From Banduia mediterranea (GTDB lineage Bacteria > Pseudomonadota > Gammaproteobacteria > Nevskiales > Nevskiaceae), in the NCBI RefSeq assembly GCF_031846245.1, contig NZ_JAVRIC010000021.1, positions 1 through 64,000 of the forward strand: a stretch of DNA of 64,000 nt. Reading direction: 5' to 3'. Position numbers and translations under genes: made by a program. The first letter of the stretch is position 1; every line of letters starts with the position of its first letter. Under the pieces are notes generated by a model, which saw nothing but the letters and a program-made list of their open reading frames with translations, did not search any database and was not told the origin of the DNA. Shown here piece by piece: positions 58,526 through 64,000 of the stretch.

Positions 58526-61500
58526 TGGCCGAGCTTCTGTTGAATGTCGCGACACGCTTCGAGTGCGCCGGCGAAGTCCAGGTTTGCCATTGCCTCGCCC
58601 AGGCGCCGCCCCGGCTCAGGCGCGATCGCCAAGATATTGGCTTCCAGGGCCTGGGCGGCGCTGATTGCCCGCATGTTGCTTTCTGCCAGTAGCGTCATGA
58701 GCGTGTCGAGCTCGGATGCGGAAACCGCTTGTGAAGTCGGTAGCGCCGTTGCCGCGGAGTTGTCGGGCGACGCCAGAGCATCGGCCTGAGTTCGCAGTGC
58801 CTGTCGTGCCTCGTTCAAGGCATCCTCCAACTCGCTCAATGTTGATGCAAGGCTTGATAGGTCGTGGTGTTGATTGATGCCGGCCTCCAGCGAGGCGGCG
58901 AGCGCGGCCAGGCGCTGAGCGCCGAGTGTTGCCGCCACACCCTTGAGCGCATGCAGGATCTGGGCGGCGCCGACGCCATTCCCCGATTGAACGAGGGCCC
59001 GCAGTCGTGAGGGCGTTTCGGCTTGTTGCTCGACGAATGCCCGGCTCTCACGCACGAGCAGATCGCGTCGCCCACCGAGGCGCTCAAGGGCTCGTTTGAA
59101 ATCGAAGCCGTCCGTGCCGGTATCGGGGACGCATTCCGAAGATTGCGGCGCTTGGGTTGCGGCGCCTGTGGATCCGTGCCAATGGAATCGCAGCACCGAA
59201 ACCAGATCGTCGATATGGAACGGTTTGCCCACGTGGTCGTTCATGCCAGCGGCAAGACAGTCCGCGCGGTCGGTGGGCAAGGCATTGGCGGTCATGGCGA
59301 TGATCGGCAAGCGATCCAGCGCCAGTTCCTCGCGGATGCGTCGCGTCGCGCCGTAGCCATCCAGCTCGGGCATCTGGATGTCCATCAGCACCACGTCAAT
59401 CCTTGCTTCTACCCGACGCAGCACTTCTATGCACTCCAGGCCATTGTTGGCCACGGTGACGATCGCGCCCTCCGATCCCAACAATTCCCGGGCGACCTGC
59501 TGGTTGGTGGCATTGTCTTCGGCCAGCAGGATATGCATGCCCCGCAGCCGATGTGTACTCGATACGCCCTGTTCAGTCTCCTGCCAGACGCGTCCCAGGC
59601 CCGCGCTTGCGTCCGCGACGGCGTCAAACAGCATGGATGCCGTGATCGGTTTGACGAGCATTCCGTCCAGCGCGGCGCGTTCGTGGCCCAGGCGCTGTGC
59701 CAGGGCATCGCGGCCATAGGCCGTCGCCATGATGATCAATGGGGGACCGGCGGCGCCGGCTCGGCGATCGTTGATCCGCTCGCTGAGCGTCCAGCCGTCC
59801 ATTTGCGGCATACGCCAGTCGATGAAGATGACGTCGTAGTTGTCTTCGCTTGACGCCATGGTGTCGAGGGCAGCCAGGGCTTCTACGCCATCCTTGGCGG
59901 TATCGGCGGTCCAGCCGAAGGATTCAGCGATGGCGGCGAGAATCTCGCGCGCGCTGCTGTTGTCGTCGACGATCAACACGCGCAGCTTGTGCAGATTGGG
60001 CGCTTTCCGAACGGCAACGGGAGAGGCGGGTGCTTCGTCAGGAGCCGGCGCTAGACTGATCTGAAACTGGAAAATGCTGCCGACACCGGACTGGCTTTCG
60101 ACATTGACCGTCCCGCCCATCATGTTCACCAGTTTCTGGGTGATCGCCAGACCCAGTCCGGTGCCGCCGAAGCGCCGCGCGACCGAGCTTTCGGCCTGTT
60201 CGAAACTGTCGAAGATGCGCCCGACCTGGTCTTCGGTCATGCCGATGCCGGTGTCGCGGATACGGAATTCCAGGTCGAGACCCGTCGCCGTTGTCCGTAG
60301 CAGCGATGCGCTCAGGACCACCTCGCCCTCGGTGGTGAACTTGACCGCGTTGCCCGCCAGATTGAGCAGAATCTGCTGCAGCCGCAAGGCATCGCCGATC
60401 AACCCGTTGGGGATTTCCGGGTCAATATCGAACAGGATTTCGACTTCCTTCTGGCCGACATTGGCGGACAGGATCACCCCGACTTCGCGCAGCAAGTCAT
60501 CCAGCTGGAAGGGGTGTGGGTCCAGGGTGAGCTTGTTGGCTTCTATCTTCGAAATGTCGAGGATGTCATTGAGGATTCCCAACAGCGTTTTCGCTGCGGA
60601 TTCTGCCTTGGCCGAATAGTCTTGCTGGGTGAAGTCCAGTGGAGTGCGGCGTAGCAGCTGCAGCATGCCCAGCACTGCATTCATCGGTGTTCGGATTTCG
60701 TGGCTCATGTTGGCGAGGAATTGGCTCTTCGCCTGATTGGCCGATTCGGCTGCGGCACGAGCCTCATTCAGCGCCTGCTCGCGCTCGCGGAATTCGGTCT
60801 GGTCGATGGCGATACCAAGGTAGCCAACCAGCTTGTGTTGCTCGTCCCGCAGGGAACTGATGTGCAGGCGTACCGGAAGGGTGGAGCCATCCCTGCGCAC
60901 GTAGGTCCATTCGCTTTCGACCGCGGGCTCCTCGCGCGCCTTGGCCACGACCAGCTCGAACCCGTTTTCAGGAGGGACACCGTCGCCCACATTTTCCAGC
61001 CGCTGTGAGATTTCATCGGCATCATGGAACAGCATCGCGGATTGTCGGCCGACCACGTCATTCTCCCGGTAGCCCAACATCGATTCGGCGGCGGGATTGA
61101 ACAGAGTGATTGTGCCGACAGCATCCATCGCGAAGATGGCATAACCCGCATTGGCCAGAATTGCTCGCTGCAGAGCCGAGGTGGCCTCCAGTTCGGCGGT
61201 GCGCTCTCGTACCTGCGATTCCAGATTGGCGTTGAGCTGAAGGATTTCCGTCTGCGCGGCTTTCTGGTCGCTGATGTCCCGCAGTATCGCCGCGACGCCC
61301 AGGATATTGTTCTGGTCTCCGCGAATCGGTGACAGCGTAGCCGCAACGTCGATCAGGTGTCCGTCCTTGTGTCGGCGCCGGGTTTCGTAGCGCGTGGCGC
61401 TGCCTCCCTCAATGATGCGCATCAGTACCTTGGTCTCCGAGATCGGAGCCTCGTCGGGCGCGATCAGGGACTGAATGGAGCGGCCGGTGGCATCGTACTG

Positions 61501-62712
61501 CGAGTAGCCGAACAGTCGTTCGGCGGCTTGATTCCAGTTGGACACTGTTCCGAACGGATCGAGTCCGATGATGGCGTCGTGCGAGTTGTCGACAATGGCA
61601 GCCAGCCGCAGGCGTTCACGGCGGGCCTGTAATTGCCGCTGAACGCCCACCCAGTAGAGAAAGATCAGCACGCTACCGACGGCGCCCACCGCGATCATGA
61701 ACGCAGCGGTCTTGGCGACTGCAATCAGCATATGCTGCTGAACAAGCCGGTCGGGTACAACGGCGTGAAAAATGATATCGCGGCTTCGGTCGTCCGTCTG
61801 CGGTGATACGGTTCGGGTCACCGTCCAGACTCTGGACTTGTCGGCCTGCATGGGAACGATGTCGCCTTGGCCTTCGGGCCCGTTGTCCGACGGCGTGCTG
61901 CGAAACTCGTCCTGCCAGCGGTATGGCGAGCCCAACTCGAAGCCGAACGCGCGTTCAGGCTGCGGATGTACAAAGTAACCGCCGGCGGCATTGGTGAGGT
62001 AGATCGCGCTGTTTGGCGGCGCCGCCTTGGCGAAGCTCTGAAGCCCATATTCAACGTCGACGTTGATCACCACGATCCCGAACACCGGCCCGCCGTCCTC
62101 GTATACCGGCACTGCGAAGCGAGCGGTGGGGCGGTGAGGCACTTCGACCTTTTCGTGCTCGCGATTGAGGGTGATTTGTGACACGTAGGTTTCGCCGGGG
62201 GGCTGGCGGATCGCCTCCATGAAATAGTCGCGTCCGCCCTTTTTTTGCAGTTCGGCCGTCGGTGTGACCCTGATTGGGCCATCGACCCGCTCGACCCTCA
62301 CCAGCTCCCGCCCGCCGTCGGCGATGCCGATGTAGCGCACCTGATAGACCTCTGGATTGGTCGCCAGAAAGGCTGAGAAGATCTGGCTCAGTCGCTGTTG
62401 CCAAAGCTGGAGCGAGCTTTGTTCCTGTGAATCCTGTCCGTTGTTCTTGCTGGCGCGGACGATGCCCTGGATCGGCGGCACGTCACCCAGGAAACGGACG
62501 CTCCTGCGTCTGAACTCGATAGTGTTTTCAAGCTGTGTAGCGAGGCCATCGACCGTGCTGCGCAGCGTGGCTTCGTATTCATGCAGCGAGCGCTTGCGTT
62601 CGCTGGTGGCGACCAAGCTCATTCCTATGACGGCCAGCAACAGGAGGCAGAGCACTGCAAATTTTGCGAGCCGGCTCCTGAGAAAGCCGGTGATGCTGGT
62701 GGACTCTGTCAT
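58522..62712 (-). CDS. Hybrid sensor histidine kinase (extracellular sensor, 2 PAS, HisKA, HATPase, 2 REC, HPt)
   Basis: 1396 residues from ATG 62712; the longer frame to 62919 runs through transposase relic and is rejected. Order: membrane span 18-35; periplasmic sensor about 40-325 (double-Cache-like: VRFLGDVPPIQGIVRAS, YQVRYIGIADGGRELVRVER); span about 327-354; PAS about 375-470 and 510-640; HisKA with H671 (NMSHEIRTPMNAVLGML); HATPase (LAGNAVKFTTEGE, GGTGLGLAITQKLV); receiver 1 with D965 (FIDWRMP); receiver 2 with D1111 (LMDIQMP); HPt with H1254 (ILHALKG). All four phosphorelay residues are present. Co-transcribed with the GGDEF regulator, so the output is probably c-di-GMP. Confidence 0.93.
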   Translation of the reverse strand: MTESTSITGFLRSRLAKFAVLCLLLLAVIGMSLVATSERKRSLHEYEATLRSTVDGLATQLENTIEFRRRSVRFLGDVPPIQGIVRASKNNGQDSQEQSSLQLWQQRLSQIFSAFLATNPEVYQVRYIGIADGGRELVRVERVDGPIRVTPTAELQKKGGRDYFMEAIRQPPGETYVSQITLNREHEKVEVPHRPTARFAVPVYEDGGPVFGIVVINVDVEYGLQSFAKAAPPNSAIYLTNAAGGYFVHPQPERAFGFELGSPYRWQDEFRSTPSDNGPEGQGDIVPMQADKSRVWTVTRTVSPQTDDRSRDIIFHAVVPDRLVQQHMLIAVAKTAAFMIAVGAVGSVLIFLYWVGVQRQLQARRERLRLAAIVDNSHDAIIGLDPFGTVSNWNQAAERLFGYSQYDATGRSIQSLIAPDEAPISETKVLMRIIEGGSATRYETRRRHKDGHLIDVAATLSPIRGDQNNILGVAAILRDISDQKAAQTEILQLNANLESQVRERTAELEATSALQRAILANAGYAIFAMDAVGTITLFNPAAESMLGYRENDVVGRQSAMLFHDADEISQRLENVGDGVPPENGFELVVAKAREEPAVESEWTYVRRDGSTLPVRLHISSLRDEQHKLVGYLGIAIDQTEFREREQALNEARAAAESANQAKSQFLANMSHEIRTPMNAVLGMLQLLRRTPLDFTQQDYSAKAESAAKTLLGILNDILDISKIEANKLTLDPHPFQLDDLLREVGVILSANVGQKEVEILFDIDPEIPNGLIGDALRLQQILLNLAGNAVKFTTEGEVVLSASLLRTTATGLDLEFRIRDTGIGMTEDQVGRIFDSFEQAESSVARRFGGTGLGLAITQKLVNMMGGTVNVESQSGVGSIFQFQISLAPAPDEAPASPVAVRKAPNLHKLRVLIVDDNSSAREILAAIAESFGWTADTAKDGVEALAALDTMASSEDNYDVIFIDWRMPQMDGWTLSERINDRRAGAAGPPLIIMATAYGRDALAQRLGHERAALDGMLVKPITASMLFDAVADASAGLGRVWQETEQGVSSTHRLRGMHILLAEDNATNQQVARELLGSEGAIVTVANNGLECIEVLRRVEARIDVVLMDIQMPELDGYGATRRIREELALDRLPIIAMTANALPTDRADCLAAGMNDHVGKPFHIDDLVSVLRFHWHGSTGAATQAPQSSECVPDTGTDGFDFKRALERLGGRRDLLVRESRAFVEQQAETPSRLRALVQSGNGVGAAQILHALKGVAATLGAQRLAALAASLEAGINQHHDLSSLASTLSELEDALNEARQALRTQADALASPDNSAATALPTSQAVSASELDTLMTLLAESNMRAISAAQALEANILAIAPEPGRRLGEAMANLDFAGALEACRDIQQKLGQ

Positions 62713-62889
62713 TTCGCTTGTACTGAGCTTCCATATTGGGATCCTCCTCCGCTGAAACTGTACAGCCGATTCCCGCAGGGTGGGGGCCGACCGGCGACCG
62801 CGAGCCGGACTCTGGACCAGACCGCGTTTCTTGTCCTGGCCGCGGGTGTAGATGATCGCGCGCATCCGCTTGCTGGCGCGGCACCGATG

Positions 62890-63188
62890 GTTGCAGAACA
62901 CGACCGGAAGGCCTGGCACGACATCGAATCCAGCAGGCAGAACGTCAGATCCTCATAAGTGAGCTGGCGGTACTGCTTGAGAATCGCACAGCGCAACGCT
63001 GATTCGCAGCTCGGGCTCCGGCGCCCCGTCCCCAGGGCCTCGCCCGACTTCAGGTCCGCGGCTACCCAGGCCAGCACCTCCGGATGGGCATCCAGCCAGG
63101 TCGACATGGCCTGCAACTCCAGGCCAATCTCGTGCTCGGCGCAGCGTTCGAATATACTGGTCTGGACCTTGCGTTCCATGCCCATCAA
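62890..63188 (-). pseudogene. Transposase N-terminal fragment
   Basis: From the ATG at 63188 the first 95 residues (ELQAMSTWLDAHPEVLAWVA, ESALRCAILKQYRQLTYEDL, TFCLLDSMSCQAF) resemble the start of IS5-like or unclassified (ISNCY) transposases. After about 62900 the sequence stops matching and runs, frame-shifted, to the kinase start. No catalytic domain follows. The sequence just upstream (63190-63300) is unusually AT-rich, as if it were the former IS end. Confidence 0.65.
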
Positions 63189-63440
63189 ACACCAAATTTT
63201 TGTTGTAAAATCAATGCGTTAACAGCTATGATTGCGCCAGATCAACGGGTTTTTATCGCCGTTTGTTGGAAAACGTCAGCCATATCAAAATGTTAGCGTT
63301 TATGGACGGAAACTAGCCTAAGGTCGCAATTGGCAGTGGATACGATCAAAGTCGAATTCCGCATGATGGCTCCGCTTATGAGACTGTCGAGCACACCGCG
63401 AGGAGCGGTCGGCCCCTAAAACTAGAGAGAACCCGAAATC

Positions 63441-64000
63441 ATGTCCGAAGATACCCGCTATCCCGTCCCTGCAGACTGGGCGGCGCACGCCTGGGTGGAC
63501 GGCGAGGCCTACGAACGCATGTACCGCCGTTCGATCGAGGACAAGGATGGCTTCTGGGCGGAGCAGGCCCGGCGCATCGACTGGATCAAGCCCTATACCC
63601 AGGTCCGGGACGTGTCCTATGCCGCGGACGATCTGCACATCCGCTGGTATCAGGATGGGCAGCTCAACGTGTCCGCCAATTGCCTGGACCGTCATCTCGA
63701 AACACGCGGTGAGCAAGCCGCGATCATCTGGGAAGGCGACGATCCGTCCGAGTCACTGACGATCACCTATCGGCAGTTGCACGAGAAGGTCTGTCGTTTC
63801 GCCAACGGATTGAAGTCGCTCGGCGTGCAGCGCGGCGATGTGGTCACGCTGTATATGCCGATGATCCCCGAGGCGGCCGTGGCGATGCTGGCCTGCGCGC
63901 GCATCGGCGCGGTGCATTCAGTGGTGTTCGGCGGATTCTCGCCGGATGCGCTCGCGGGTCGCATCGAGGACGGAAAATCGAAATGGCTGGTCACGGCTGA
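63441..64000 (+). CDS. acs: Acetyl-CoA synthetase, 5' part
   Basis: Open from ATG 63441 to the window end (186 residues of about 650). [19 protein letters not shown], the AFWAEQA-like [20 protein letters not shown], and [20 protein letters not shown] and [12 protein letters not shown] match the start of Acs. The ATP and CoA sites lie beyond the window. It makes acetyl-CoA from acetate, ATP and CoA. AGAGAGAACCCGAAATC precedes the ATG with a weak purine-rich site. Confidence 0.92.
   Translation, partial: MSEDTRYPVPADWAAHAWVDGEAYERMYRRSIEDKDGFWAEQARRIDWIKPYTQVRDVSYAADDLHIRWYQDGQLNVSANCLDRHLETRGEQAAIIWEGDDPSESLTITYRQLHEKVCRFANGLKSLGVQRGDVVTLYMPMIPEAAVAMLACARIGAVHSVVFGGFSPDALAGRIEDGKSKWLVTA

Noticed and set aside
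62713-62919. N-terminal extension of the hybrid kinase
   Set aside because: The added 69 residues lie in the transposase relic and are not membrane-leading; ATG 62712 gives a normal start before the first membrane span.

Overview
The window is 64 kb of GC-rich bacterial chromosome (roughly 64% GC by eye). Gene content and order point to a gammaproteobacterium. The supporting blocks are kdsD-kdsC-lptCAB-rpoN-hpf-ptsN-hprK-rapZ, ibaG-murA-hisG-hisD, nadB divergent from rpoE-rseABC-mucD, and lepA-lepB-rnc-era-recO-pdxJ-acpS. The tmRNA tag is of the ANDxNYALAA type. HPr kinase beside RpoN and a short-form HisG fit the Xanthomonadales/Nevskiales side of the class; this placement is inferred from gene order only.

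Layout. 1-2437: a decaying edge with a frameshifted phosphatase, a LysE-type exporter, an acetyltransferase and sigma-factor/DUF4097 relics. 2434-3724: an LpxH-like phosphatase, then a 38-residue membrane peptide behind a long leader. 3749-14015 (minus): one long operon-like block for Kdo synthesis, LPS transport, sigma-54, ribosome hibernation and a regulatory phosphotransferase system with no sugar permease. 14298-19838 (plus): YadGH-type ABC transporter, IbaG, MurA, HisG, HisD. 19839-29322: a fused SPFH/Arc relic, TrxB, AhpC, a PQQ-type sugar dehydrogenase, SppA, a hydrolase, NadC, ArgF, Fe-SOD and Grx4. 29862-32663: an isocitrate dehydrogenase carrying C-terminal CBS domains, and a nitronate monooxygenase.

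32908-35969 is an accessory pocket between tRNA-Arg(CCU) and ssrA. It holds a broken phage-type integrase split by an intact IS630-family element, and a truncated ISL3 transposase. 36025-49628 is conserved core: NadB, the sigma-E envelope stress module, LepA, signal peptidase, RNase III, Era, RecO, PdxJ, AcpS and an RDD protein. 49870-53742 carries an MHYT sensor with a dead GGDEF domain, a lipase-like hydrolase and homogentisate dioxygenase. 53743-57500 is a second accessory region with transposase relics, a PIN/HTH toxin-antitoxin-like pair abutting a 20-bp copy of the ssrA 3' end, an AlpA-like regulator, tRNA-His and tRNA-Lys, and an integrase/IS630/IS110 junk pile after tRNA-Lys. 57584-62712 is a hybrid histidine kinase plus its REC-GGDEF partner, then a transposase relic and the start of acetyl-CoA synthetase, which runs off the window.

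No CRISPR array, prophage structural module or secretion cluster was seen. The most unusual items are the isocitrate dehydrogenase-CBS fusion, the ssrA-derived repeat touching the PIN gene stop codon, the MHYT protein without its GGDEF motif, the permease-less phosphotransferase block, and several genes reduced to their two ends by internal deletion.
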